DNA of 64,000 nucleotides from Rotaria sp. Silwood1 (lineage: Eukaryota > Rotifera > Eurotatoria > Philodinida > Philodinidae), in NCBI GenBank assembly GCA_905250075.1, contig CAJNOP010000511.1:55396-119395 (forward strand), read 5' to 3'. Each line of letters begins with the position of its first letter. Within the stretch, counting starts at the first letter, position 1. Position numbers and translations under genes: made by a program. The notes under the pieces were generated by a model that searched no databases, was not told where the DNA came from, and saw only the letters and a list, made by a program, of their open reading frames with translations. This document shows positions 13,310 through 24,037 of the stretch, in pieces.

Positions 13310-14450
13310 GGTAAGAGTATAGAAACCTACAGTGGAGACTAGTGTATTTGTACTACCGAATACATCGAGCCCCAAGCCGTCTGAATAATGGTAGAAATCG
13401 GTGAGCATCGTAAGTCTTCATGGTTCTAAATTGAGAGTATTAACCTTAACAGTGATAGCCAAAGGTTTTTTCCATGGAATACGACGCTAGGGCAAATGAA
13501 ACATATCCTTCATACCTGGCGGTAAGGATCAGATTAACAAAAAGGCCGGTAGAACCATGGAAACCTATGGTGAAGACTGCAAGATTGACATTGTTGGTTA
13601 TCCTGAGTGTCAACGCATCCAAATATTGGCAGAAACTGATCATCACCGTAGATTGCTGGTGTACCAATCGGCAGTATTCGTCTTCCTGGGAATGCTCAAA
13701 ACTATACAACTGAGTGAACCATACTGTCACACATGAACAATTTGTTTTCAAATATCACTGTGAGCATGCAGCCCGCTAGAAAATCGGTAGAGTCATGAAA
13801 ACATACGGAGAAGGCCGCTAGATGGATACTACTACTTATTCTGAGCCCCAAACCGTTGGAATAATAGTAGAAGCCGACCATCACCGTAGCGTCATGAAAA
13901 CCCACGTGATGGCCGATGCATGACCATTACTAGTCACCATTCACCTGAAGGCGTTCGAATAATGCTAGCAACCGGTCGTCACCGTAGATTCCTGATGTCC
14001 TAACCGACATAATTAGTTCTCGTCGTGATGATTAAAACTATAATGCTGACTTCGCGATACTACAGTAAATGAAAACCGTGTTTTTCACACATGAGCGGAA
14101 TGATGAAGTCAGTTATAGAACGGATAGCGCTATGAAAACCTATGGTGATGGCGAATACATGACCATTAGTAGTCATCCTGAACCTCAATATGTACGCGTA
14201 ATAGTACAAACCGGTAATCATTGTAGGTTTCTAATGACCAAACGGGCATTATTAGTCCTTGTTGTGGTGCTCAAAACTATGATACTGACCGCACGATAGT
14301 ACAGTGGATGGAAATCGTTTTTTTTCACAGATTAGTGTGATTATGAAGGTGGCTATAGAACGGGTAGAGTCATGAAAAACTACGGTGATGGCCGCTACAT
14401 GGGCATTAGTGGTCATCGCGAACCTCAATGCGCAACCTTAACGGATTAGT
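13310..14450. repeat. Diverged ~240-bp tandem repeat, five to six copies
   Basis: The anchor 'GTAGAGTCATGAAAACCTA' followed by 'GGTGATGGCC' recurs near 13317, 13549, 13788, 13886, 14124 and 14366. Spacings are about 232, 239, 98, 238 and 242, so one copy carries an internal deletion. Other shared words are CATCACCGTAG and GCTCAAAACTAT. Several copies keep a related reading frame (MKTYGDG... in the best), but stops break most of them. This is either a worn satellite or the remains of a repeated coding exon. Confidence 0.7.
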
Positions 14451-14455
14451 TGAGA

Positions 14456-14910
14456 CCGTATTTTCAAGTTATTTGGAAAGGTATTCTTCATATTGAGATA
14501 CTCTTACAGGAAAATTTCAACTCGTCACGATTTTTATTTTCTGGCTTTTGTAACGAATAGACAGTACGAAAGCCCGTAACAGAGCTTTCGTAACGGGAGA
14601 ATCAGGGCTTTCGTAACAAATTTTACAGGGTGATCGTAACGGGTATTTTGATATGTACCATTACAGAGCTTTCGTAACGAAAAGCATGTAATTTTTGCAA
14701 ACTAAGTCCAGCTATCATCCTCATTCTCGTTACGAAATCCCTGTTGCTTCGTTGCGAAAGTTCTGCAACTGTTACGAACTTCCTGTATTAATCGTTACGA
14801 TCGCCCTGTAAATTTCGTTACGAAATCCCTGTATTTTTGGATATCCCTATTTTTGGTGTTACGAAAGGTCTGATTTTTCCTGTTTGTTCAACTCGTCACG
14901 TGACGAGTTG
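14456..14910. repeat. Inverted minisatellite built on TTTCGTAAC
   Basis: The left half carries about five plus-strand copies of a ~30-bp unit around 'CAGGGCTTTCGTAACG'. The right half carries the same unit reversed ('CGTTACGAAATCCCTGT'). The centre is near 14700. The outer ends 'CAACTCGTCACG' occur near 14519 and 14888. The whole could fold back on itself. Confidence 0.7.
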
Positions 14911-14926
14911 AAACTTTCTCACTCTT

Positions 14927-15026
14927 NNNNNNNNNNNNNNNNNNNNNNNNNNNNNNNNNNNNNNNNNNNNNNNNNNNNNNNNNNNNNNNNNNNNNNNNNN
15001 NNNNNNNNNNNNNNNNNNNNNNNNNN
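14927..15026. other. Assembly gap (100 N)
   Basis: Exactly 100 N, the conventional scaffold spacer, directly to the right of the inverted minisatellite. The true length is unknown. Confidence 0.99.
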
Positions 15027-15480
15027 CGTAAATTTGAAAGTATTTCTCTTGAGTGTAAGACAAGTCGGCTTATCCCATGATATAGCTCGACTTATTTCAC
15101 GATGACTTTGATAAGGAAATCAAATCGAGTTATCACTCTGATTTATTTTTCCAGCAGGAAGATTCGAGTTATCTCATGAGACAAATCAACTTATCTCATG
15201 TGATAGCTTGAAATCGCTATACTAAACAAATATCTTAGTGAAGTGAAACCACTGAGCTCATGTAACAAGTGGAACCTTTGAATTTAATACGATAAGCCTA
15301 ATATTTGAACAAAGTGTAATAAAAAGATAAGTAATAACAGAGAATTGTATTTCTCAAAGATTCAGTCTTTATTTGCGACTACATTTTTTGAACAAAATCC
15401 ATTCGCTATCATATCATTTCGTGTGCCTCTATAATGGAATCCATATGTTCCCTTAAACGGTGCCCACAAATACTCTTCAA
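15027..15480. repeat. Repeat copy related to the 31528-32312 element
   Basis: It shares with 31740-32320 the words GACAAGTCGACTTATC / GAGTTATCTCATGAGAC, ACTAAACAAATATCT, GTGCCTCTATAATGG and CCCTTAAACGGTGCCCACAA in the same order. It is probably one half of a dispersed inverted-repeat element whose left half is hidden by the gap. Confidence 0.6.
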
Positions 15481-15892
15481 TTATACTTTTCAAAGCAATT
15501 CTTTCTTTCGATAAACAATGAAACGGTATAAAATCAGTACTCCTTACAAGTAGCTATATGACATTCATTTCTTTCTCTTTTCTTCCAAACAAAAATATCC
15601 TACTACAACCGTTCGTCACCTGCAAAAATAATTCAGAATATTTTGTTTTCGTATTTGTTAGCTTTGTCTACATCGTGATTCCTTCTTTCTCTGGTAAAAG
15701 ATTTTTTATGATGCATTTCTTTTTCGTTTGACACACTGCTTTTAATGATGAAATGCTCTTTTATGGTGAATGTGTTTTTTTTCAGTGAACTGTTTTGGAC
15801 TATTTCTCACCAACAAATGAGGCTGTTGTTACGTTCGAGTCTTTAGCGTCAAGTGAGCTTCAACGCTTGTATCCTGAGAAATCTTTTGGCTG

Positions 15893-16184
15893 TGCGTGTG
15901 GGTGTAGGGTGTGGCTGTGAGTGAGTGTGAGTGTGGGGCACGAGTATGTGGGCGTGGGTATTGATATGTGGTTGGGTGTGGGGGTGTGCGGATGTGGGTG
16001 GATGGGTATGGATCTGGGGCGTGGGTATGTGGGTTTGAGTGTATGGATGTGAGTTCTTTCTTCCATTCCCACTCACACCTGCATCCACAGCCACAGCCAC
16101 ATCCCACACCCACGCCTACATACCCACTCCCCACACTCACATTCACGCACAGCCACACCCATACCTACACCCGCACCGTATATG
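15893..16184. repeat. TGTGGG head-to-head hairpin
   Basis: G-rich degenerate (TGTGGG)n at about 15893-16056, a spacer of about 15 bases around GTTCTTTCTTCC, then a C-rich arm to about 16184. Open frames on both strands give His-Pro-Thr or Val-Gly runs that are artefacts of the repeat. Confidence 0.85.
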
Positions 16185-16358
16185 ATGAGCATTGGCAACT
16201 AAACCACCATCAGGTCCAACACGACAGCACAACTTATATCTAAACGTTCTTTTATATTTGTTGAAATAACAGTTTATTTAAGAACACGATATAATAAATA
16301 TATATCGTTACCGATCAGATTGTTCTGCAATATTCATAAAACGATTTTGAAACATTGA

Positions 16359-16651
16359 TTATCTAATTAGATCAAGTTCAGTTAAATCAATATGTTTTAT
16401 ATCTAAAAGAATATGATCACAATCTCTTACTGTAGATTGACAATTTGATTCAACAACAATTCTACTATAATTAACAATTGAAATGATATGTTTCTTTTTC
16501 AAGATAATATTTACATATCAAAAAAAAGGAATATTTATCAACTAGGATCAATAATAATTGATGGACCTGATATATGATCATTATCATATTATTCTTCAAT
16601 AAGATAAACAGCTCTTTCAACAAAACCTTGTTCGAAATAACATTTTACTTT
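16359..16651 (-). pseudogene. 5-oxoprolinase (OPLAH-like) exon relic
   Basis: After a good acceptor (TTTTTTAG at 16652) the frame reads 'KCYFEQGFVERAVYLIEE', then 'DNDHISGPSIIIDPS', and further on 'VESNCQSTVRDCDHILLD' and 'IDLTELDLIR'. The GPxIIIDxxST and xVExxC patterns are those of the hydantoinase/oxoprolinase domain of ATP-dependent 5-oxoprolinase, the enzyme opening 5-oxoproline to glutamate. Stop codons (two after 'LIEE', a pair after 'DPS') and a change of frame break it. No other part of the roughly 1,280-residue enzyme is present. It sits between a TGTGGG hairpin and the piggyBac relic. Confidence 0.55.
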
Positions 16652-16886
16652 CTAAAAAACAAAAATTTTCGAAAATCTTGATAAAAAAATGCCACCGGAG
16701 AAGATAATCACTCTTGATTTAACCTGTTGGGGGCGGACTTATTTTTTTCCAAAAAAATGAAATTGTGTTGCCAAAATTAATTATATTTTCAAAGTCATTA
16801 ATGGTCATAATTATTGCCCATAGACGTCATTTAAAACATGCAGCTCGTTTATTTTGAAATGAAAAAAAGCGTAGGAAGAAAAAAAA

Positions 16887-18060
16887 CTAAAAGTTTATCA
16901 AGGTATGAAATTGTTCAAAGCAACCAACTACGCAAAGGCTCACATCACAATCTTTACACATATAACGTGAATCTGTTCTCTTTTTAGGTCTTCTATTAGT
17001 ATGTGCACATACAACACATTGTTTCTGAGGACTTGTTCTTTCCGTTGTTTGAGGTATGAGAGAAGGAAAATGTCGAGCAGTGAGCCGAGTTGGTTTATAG
17101 TCGTGTACAGGACGCCCAATTGTAGGTTTTGGAATATGATAGGTTTGTAAAATTTCACGTATAAGTTGCAAACGAAAACTCTACTAATTCAGGTCTCTTT
17201 CCAGTTTCCGTTTTGTAAAGCAAATATGAGTTGAGGACTGATAAATCAAGCATATGAAAAAAATAATTTTCTATACCATTTGAGCGATTTTGTTGCACAT
17301 TCAGCAAAACTAGTTTGTAGGGAAACTTTGTCAATTGCCCCTCTGTTAGAATTATAGTCAATTATCGAAATTGGTTTTTGAATCGGTTGTTTAGTTTTTG
17401 GATCGTTTTTGCCAGTAAATCCCATATGAGGTTGATGGATAGTAGATAGCATTATAACTTCTCTTTTATCATACCATTTTAGTGCCAACATGTTGTTTGT
17501 GCTTTTATAAACTTGTTGACCCTTCCTAATTTTTTCTTCGAACTTAGGTAAATCCACTCTATTTACTCTTACAGGACCACATGCGCCAGTTGATCATGCA
17601 TGTAATGTTTCAAAAAGTGTAGGACTTGTGAACCAACTATCTGAGAATAAACTATGACCTTTATCTAAGTATGGCTGCATCAAAGTCATAACAATTGAAC
17701 CAGAAACTCCAACATCTCGATATTTCATCATGTCAGTAGTGGCTTCTGTGTAAATCATGAAATCTAAAATCATTCCTGTACGAACATCAAAGATGAAGTA
17801 TATTTTGATTCCGAATCTGCTCCTTTTAGATGGAATGTATTGTTTGAAACTAAGTCGACCTTTCTAGAACATCACGCTTTCATCAATACACAAATTTTGA
17901 TAAGGAACTAAAATTTTTCTGAATCTTACACGTAAATAAGTAATTATCGGCTTGATTTTATATAGTTTATCATCAGATGGTTGATATTCGTTGCCATCGA
18001 AGTGTAAAAATCGTAGAAGTAAAAGAAATCTGTCCCTACTGATGATATCTGCAAACATAA
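16887..18060 (-). pseudogene. piggyBac transposase, 5'-truncated and broken
   Basis: Reading leftward from 18060: 'FADIISRDRFLLLLRFLHF', 'PYQNLCIDESVMF' (first catalytic Asp), 'LFSDSWFTSPTLFETLHA' (second), 'LALKWYDKREVIMLSTIH' (third), the 'IDYNSNRGAID' motif, 'HMLDLSVLNSYLLYK', and a C-terminal cysteine-rich domain 'RYMCKDCDVSLCVVGCFEQFH'. The order and motifs are diagnostic of the piggyBac family, a DDD cut-and-paste transposase. Two in-frame stops (near 17873 after 'CIDESVMF' and near 17596 after 'ETLHA') and two frame changes (near 17270 and 17160) make it inactive. All sequence N-terminal to 'FADIISRDRF' is missing and is replaced by a TGTGGG array. No terminal repeats were found. Confidence 0.85.
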
Positions 18061-18280
18061 GGGTGTGGGTGTGGGTATGGGTGTGGGTGGATGTAGGTGT
18101 GGGGTATGGGTGTGGGTGGGGTGTGGGTGTGTGCGTGTGGGTGTGGATGTGGGGTGTGGGTGTGGGTCGGTGTGGGTGGGTGTGGGTCGGTGTGGGTGGG
18201 TGTGGGTGTAGATGTGGGTGTGGGTGTGGATGTGGGTGTGGGTATCGTATTACTGTATTCTTAGTCACAGCCACACTCTA
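18061..18280. repeat. TGTGGG array capping the piggyBac relic
   Basis: About 185 bp of nearly uninterrupted (TGTGGG)n on the plus strand, starting within a few bases of the last recognisable piggyBac codon. A weak C-rich return (CACAGCCACACTC) follows near 18265. It is among the least diverged arrays in the window. Confidence 0.9.
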
Positions 18281-18526
18281 TGTACTACTATTGTTTTATG
18301 CAAGGTAAATCAAGTGATTTATAACACTCACGCTGAAAAATTAGAGACTCTAAATGGTAGAAAAAAAATATTTATTCTCATTAAATAATACTTACCACTC
18401 ATTGAGATGATCAAATGAACTGAATAAGAGAGAAAAATATTTTTATTTTTTTATATAATAATAGTTATTGTTGAAATTTATTGGAACATTGCCGATTAAT
18501 CGAAATTTATTGTAATATCCCACAGA

Positions 18527-18556
18527 TCAGGGTGTGGGTGTGAGTGTGGATTTATA
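18527..18556. repeat. Short TGTGGG patch
   Basis: GGGTGTGGGTGTGAGTGTGG, with a weak distant C-rich return (GTCACACCCATAAC) near 18653. Confidence 0.5.
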
Positions 18557-19590
18557 TGCGAGTATGGAGCCTTGCTGTGCGTTTGGATACGGGTTTTACT
18601 GTGGCTGAAGCATGCATGTTCTCATATTTCAAACTTACAACGACATACCAACGGTCACACCCATAACATCTGGTTTATACTTTACATAGTTTAGTAGTTG
18701 TATGTCAGAAGAAAAAGACGAATTTAGCTTACAGGAAGTTAAAGATGCTTATCTACATCATACAAAAGGATACTGGTTGAAAACTAAAAATCATTTCATC
18801 TGGCTAGCCTACAACTATAACAGATCGAATTGTAATAGTTTGGAAAAACAATCTGGAATTATTTCATTGTACAGATTTAAATTTGATAGAAAATTATATA
18901 ATGGAAGTTCAAGTGAAATTGAAGGTGGTAATCAAAATCACAGTAATAGCTTCATAGAAGCGAATGTAAAAGTTGTACTTAAAATTCTGATTTATTTATT
19001 AGGTAATTTTTCAATCACTTCGTACATCTACTAAATAAATTTACTCTTGCTCTGACACTTCTTTGTTTGAGCTAACTAATCAGTTCTACTTTAGTTCAGG
19101 ATATGACTTATATGCAGAGGCATATCCAAGATGGAAAAGATAACTTGTCAATTTGCTCAATGCGTAGAAAAAGTTCGTCCATACGAACTTTCCTAACACT
19201 AGACTTTGCTTAAAGCGGATTTCGACTAGAACTTTTTCTCTCGAAGTAATAACGCGACTGTTGAGATTGTTCTCTATTATCGATTCCTGCTGCAGTATAA
19301 ACAATAGTGAATTATAATTCATGTCAATAAACAAAGTCGATTATATTACAGAGGGTGAGGGTGGATGAGTTTTTTCTACTGAATAGTCTCCTAGCTGCCA
19401 TGATACTAACGTTTTGTCCTTGCTAAAGGTCTCAATAGATGGCTTGAGATAAAGATAATAGTTGATGTATCTTTTCATTTTTGTGCCTAGTTCTTATCTT
19501 GATATATTTAAGAAAATAAAAATATAAAAGAAAGTCGAATTGATATCATTTCTTTCTTTTTGGTTAAAAACTTGTTGTTAACTTTGCCAA
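18557..19590. other. Intergenic with an unassigned small ORF
   Basis: The 110-codon open frame at 18702-19034 (+) starts 'MSEEKDEFSLQEVKDAYLHH' and has good composition but no domain I recognise. It could be a fragment. The rest shows nothing. Confidence 0.3.
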
Positions 19591-21063
19591 ATGAAGTCTG
19601 ATACTACAGAAACAGCTTTTATACTACCAATAAATGAAGCAAGACCAACTTATGTATTATATCCACGTCGATTTTATATTTTATTTATTTTTTCATTTCT
19701 TGCTTTTAATCAATGTCTTATGTGGTTAACATTTTCACCAATTGCAAGAAGTACAGAAATTTATTATCATATTGGTGAATCTACTGTTGATCTTCTTCTT
19801 AATTGGGGATCGATTATTTTTATTCCATGTTTACCATTAACTTATATACTATTGAACAAACGTCATGGCCTTCGACACTGTGTTATATTGCTTGCAATCG
19901 GTAATTTTATCGCAGCACTCGTTCGCGTTATTCCTGTAGTTGTAACAAAACCATCAAGTCCAAATTTTACTTCCATTGCTTTACCATTTTTACATATCGG
20001 TCAAATAGTAAATGCTGCTTGTGGTCCACTAGCTTCGGCACCTGTTTCACAACTTTCTTGTCTTTGGTTTGCTCCACATGAACGAACACGTGCAACAACA
20101 TTTGCTATATGTCTTAGTAATTTTGGTGCAACTGTTGGTTTTGTTATTAGTCCATTTATTGTTTCTTCACCTGATTATGTTCCTCATCTTCTTTATGTTC
20201 ATTTAGGTCTTGCATTTATTTCTTGTGTATTTGCTCTACTCTATTTTCCTCCACAACCACCAAGTGCACCTTCAGCAGCAGCTGAATTACTTATTCTTCA
20301 TTCGATTAATAAACAAAATAATAATTCATTGAAAACATTCATGAATGATATTTGGCGATGCTTAACAACACCTTCATTTGTGCTGCTCACAGCAGCTAGT
20401 GGTACTCTTTCCGGTACATTTGGTGCATGGACAAGTCTATATGATCTTATTCTCAAACCTGAAAATTATACTGAACAACAAGCAGGGAAATAGAAAAATG
20501 TCGATAATAATCGAAATCTGCTTTTTGTTTTTTTAGGATGGTTTGGTTTTGGTTCATCAATAGCTGGAATAATTGGTGGTTTATGTTTAAGTTTTCTTGC
20601 TGATAAACGTCGTTTTCAACATTCGTTAAAAGTTCTTATTGTTACTTCATTTGTCGGTTGTTTAATATCGATTGTTTGGTTTCAATTATCTGTTCGTACA
20701 TTTTTCTATGATAAACCAATTCTTCCATCAACTGCTGTTACTATTGGTTTATCAATTGCATTAGCTGGTCTCTTTTTTGGTGCTGGTTCACCATTGATAT
20801 ATGAAGCTATTGCTGAAATAATGTTTCCTTTGCCAGAATCTTTATCAGCATCAATTCTTGTTCAATGGGTTAATATTACCGCACTTATTCTTTTATTTAT
20901 TGCACCTAATCGATATAAATTAATGAATTTACTTGTATTAATTGTTATAATTACTTGTATTGTAATGGTATTATTAGCACGATTTTCTTATAAAAGGCGT
21001 GACGAAGATGAACGAAAACGACTCCAAAAAGAACAAGATCAAATATTAGGTCATGACTGTTAA
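19591..21063 (+). CDS. MFS transporter, SLC49A4/DIRC2-like
   Basis: Exons 19591-20485 and 20537-21063 join in phase 1 to a 473-residue protein with about 12 membrane segments, the usual size and fold of major facilitator superfamily carriers. The opening 'YPRRFYILFIFSFLAFNQC', the early 'NWGSIIFIPCLP' segment, and 'SCLWFAPHERTRATT' match the SLC49 family, best the SLC49A4 (DIRC2) branch. Mammalian SLC49A4 is a lysosomal membrane carrier reported to export pyridoxine with protons; carrying that substrate over is inference. The C-terminal tail is short and charged ('KRRDEDERKRLQKEQD'). The 51-bp intron has a good TTTTTTTAG acceptor, but the donor reads GCAG|GGAAATAG where GT is expected. Reading through gives a stop after 'EQQAGK', 298 codons in. 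Either one base at the donor is mutated or misread, or the gene is recently damaged. Confidence 0.8.
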
Positions 21064-22440
21064 GTCCATATAGAAATGGTATTATTAATCAACCACAATA
21101 TGGCACATTTTTGTAGAATCGTCCGGAAATGATAAAAATGAGACTTTTTCTATATAATTCGACGTAAAAAAGCCTACTTTACAAATCTACATTCTCAGTT
21201 GTTCGATTTAAACAGAGTAATATAAAAAAAAAGATTTTTTCTTTCTTCAAACAAAATTAGTGCACACAGCAAACTACTACTATTTGCTGATACTTGTTGA
21301 AACAAGTTTATGGTCCGATCTCAGTCATTCTTAGATGGAATAAAATTTCAAGTATAGGATCTTGTAGAACAATGTTCACTCTGCAAAATCTTATATGTCA
21401 CCAAACAGTAGATTGCAGATTAAGAGAATTTTCCACCCCCCAACATTGGGTCCTGTTTTGCCATGCCTGCAAATGAAGTTCAAAAAAGATTTTTCGCAAG
21501 TCAACGAATAAACGAAAGCGGCATAACGGATGGGCAAAATTTTTGCATTCATTTTGCTTTCGCTAGTGCTTCGCAACGAATCATTATTTTAACTTCATTT
21601 TTTAGTATTGGAAAGAGCAATATCTGGATTTCCATCACTCTCTAAATATCAATATTTGTTCGTTGTCTACTTTTATAGTTTTTCATCGTGACAACGTAAT
21701 TAAGTAGACAACGAAAAAATATTACTATTGACAGAGCGATGGAAATATTCCTCAATCATAATGAGTATTATACAGATAGACGGATCGATAATCGATTTTA
21801 CCAATGGTGAAAACGCGAGCTCGACAGCTCTGAACAAGCCGAAAGTTATCCGAAAAATGGCGAAGATGAAAAGAAAATTAATACAAAACGTTTGCTTCAC
21901 CCGTTAGACGAAAATTTTCACATGACTACTTTCTCGATTTTCTGAGTCCACCACTAGAAAGTGAAATAGCAGAAGTAAATACAATACAGTTTTCATAAAA
22001 ATCTAGAGCAGAGAATTCTCCATCAATGTCAAATATATGATATACGCCAATCAAATGTGACGAACATAACCTACACAAATCGATATAAGTCTGCAACAAA
22101 AATATAAGATGACAGTTAGATGAATGAGAAACAATTTATCTTTTAAATTTGTACAAACAAGACAATTTGGGTTGAAAACAAAACAAGAAAGATCTGATAA
22201 ACTTTGAATCTTTTTCACTGAGAATAGTTCGGTTCCTAAAAAACACGAGCCGAACTCATCTCTGGCAGGTATTGATATCGTTGTTAAAACAATGTTAATA
22301 AGGTTGCATTGTTTTTGAAAAAATTTTTCATGTGCCATTTATAACGAAATCTAGTTAGAAATTAGTACTGTTGAAAAAACATGGACGGATAAAAATTCAT
22401 TTATACGAACTCTTGTTCGAATTCGTACACTTTTTAATGG
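21064..22440. other. Intergenic, nothing recognised
   Basis: AT-rich with short open frames only; no repeat structure or domain seen. Confidence 0.35.
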
Positions 22441-22987
22441 TCATACTAGCTTTGATAACAATTGATGTAGCAACCATTGGATTAGATCATGTTCGATGCC
22501 GTATTTTAACTATTTCAGAAGAACCTATTCTTTTTACTAAGTAAAATGTAAACATTGGATCAAAATAAGTGCTATTCCATATGTCATATAGAGTCATTCA
22601 AATTCATGATTTGGTTGATTATATCGCAAGTAAATTATTGAAATTTTCAATAACTTGTGTTCCAAAATCTTTAAAACTACAATCTATTCAAGTAGAAGTA
22701 GTAATGGAGAAAATAGATAAAATTATTATGAAATCAACGTTAAATAGTATATATAATATTGATGGCAAAAAAAGTATATAACATGAAAGAAAGAATGGAT
22801 TCATTATTGGAAATGTCATGAAAACAAATCAATCTTGAATATGCCATTAATAGATAAAGTTGTCAATGGATTCAATACAGACTATCTGAAGGCGCTTGAA
22901 TATTTAGAAAAAGCACTAGCTACGAAAAAGAATGTTTTTGTTTTGAGGCCATTATGCCAAGGCTGCCAATTGCAAAGGTGTCGAATG
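22441..22987. other. Coding-like fragments, unidentified
   Basis: Three plus-strand pieces in different frames have protein-like composition: 'ITIDVATIGLDHVRCRILT' near 22458, a lysine- and isoleucine-rich frame at 22569-22781, and 'MPLIDKVVNGFNTDYLKALE' near 22841. Stops separate them. They are probably remains of a gene whose family I cannot name. Confidence 0.3.
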
Positions 22988-23033
22988 AGGGTGTGGGTGT
23001 TCACTAAGAGACACTACCACCCACACCCTTTGA
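22988..23033. repeat. Minimal TGTGGG hairpin
   Basis: GAGGGTGTGGGTGTTC, a ~10-base spacer, then ACCACCCACACCCTTT. Perfect small stem of the same polarity as the large arrays. Confidence 0.6.
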
Positions 23034-24037
23034 ATTTGTTTTCCAATTTTACCTAGAAGAACAGCACAAGATCGATGGCCTATAATATTTAGTATAATAT
23101 TAATCATGATTAAATTATTAATAAATCATTGGATTTATCGATGGTTTCTGAAATGTGAAATGGGAGTCAGTTATCAAAGAATTTTTATGTTTTATTCATC
23201 TTTAATAACAATATCGTATGTTCTTGAGATTGAAATGATTTTCGTTCGGATTTTAACTCTAGATAAATCTATATATATATATATAGTTCGATTAGGTTTG
23301 GTCTGAAAAATCAAAATGCAACCAAATGCGCCCTAGTCCTTTTAAAATAAGGTCTTTTTTGTGACGATGTTACAGCAAAATTGATCAAGTTTTATTTCAC
23401 GAATAGCTCACTGTAGAGGATGGAACAAAAGTTTATTATTTTGCCAAAAGACTGGTCGTAATTGAGAGTTTACAAAATATTTGAAAGTGGAGGGGGGAGT
23501 TCGGAACTCAACATCAAGGTGTACAGTTAGGCTCAAAATTGGATACAAAAAAACTGTAATAAACAATATACCGGTTAGTACTAAAAGTACACACTTTTAG
23601 AGGTTCAAGAAAGTCATTTTTTAGAATAATGAGATATATTTTTCTACACTTTCAAATGTGCTCTATAACTTAGCATAAACATTTATTTAGAATTTTCAAA
23701 TAGCGCGTCACATGGACAAGCCGACATATTCTCATGCAGTCGAAACTGCTCTATGAAACCTAATTAACAAAGTCGAAAGGTGTCGTAACTGCTTGACGCA
23801 CCTCTCACTCTCACCCTCAAATTCAATTCTGTTAAATTTATTTCATGAATTGAGTGGCATAAATCTGATGTATACCGTCAAAAATAATAATTTTATACAA
23901 TTAATAAATCTCCATTAAAAAATAATGTTCTTATGATTGATAAATTTATTGAATAATTTCAGTACAACATCAAAAGCTTTGACAAAATTAATTCATTTCT
24001 CTTTGAATATCCTTAGTTTTTCTTTTCTTGATATATG
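23034..24037. other. Intergenic, nothing recognised
   Basis: AT-rich, with a short (TA)n run near 23270. No gene or clear repeat seen. Confidence 0.35.

Noticed and set aside
14884..15105. Open frame spanning the first N run
   Set aside because: It exists only because N is read as unknown residues; the same applies to frames at 46686-47139.
15829..16243. Several open frames over the hairpin giving His-Pro-Thr or Val-Gly-Cys chains
   Set aside because: They are translations of a (TGTGGG)n array, open on all frames because the repeat lacks stops. The same holds at 17864-18308 (outside the piggyBac part), 25214-25476, 34031-34491, 35232-35830, 47658-48221 and 63619-63986.
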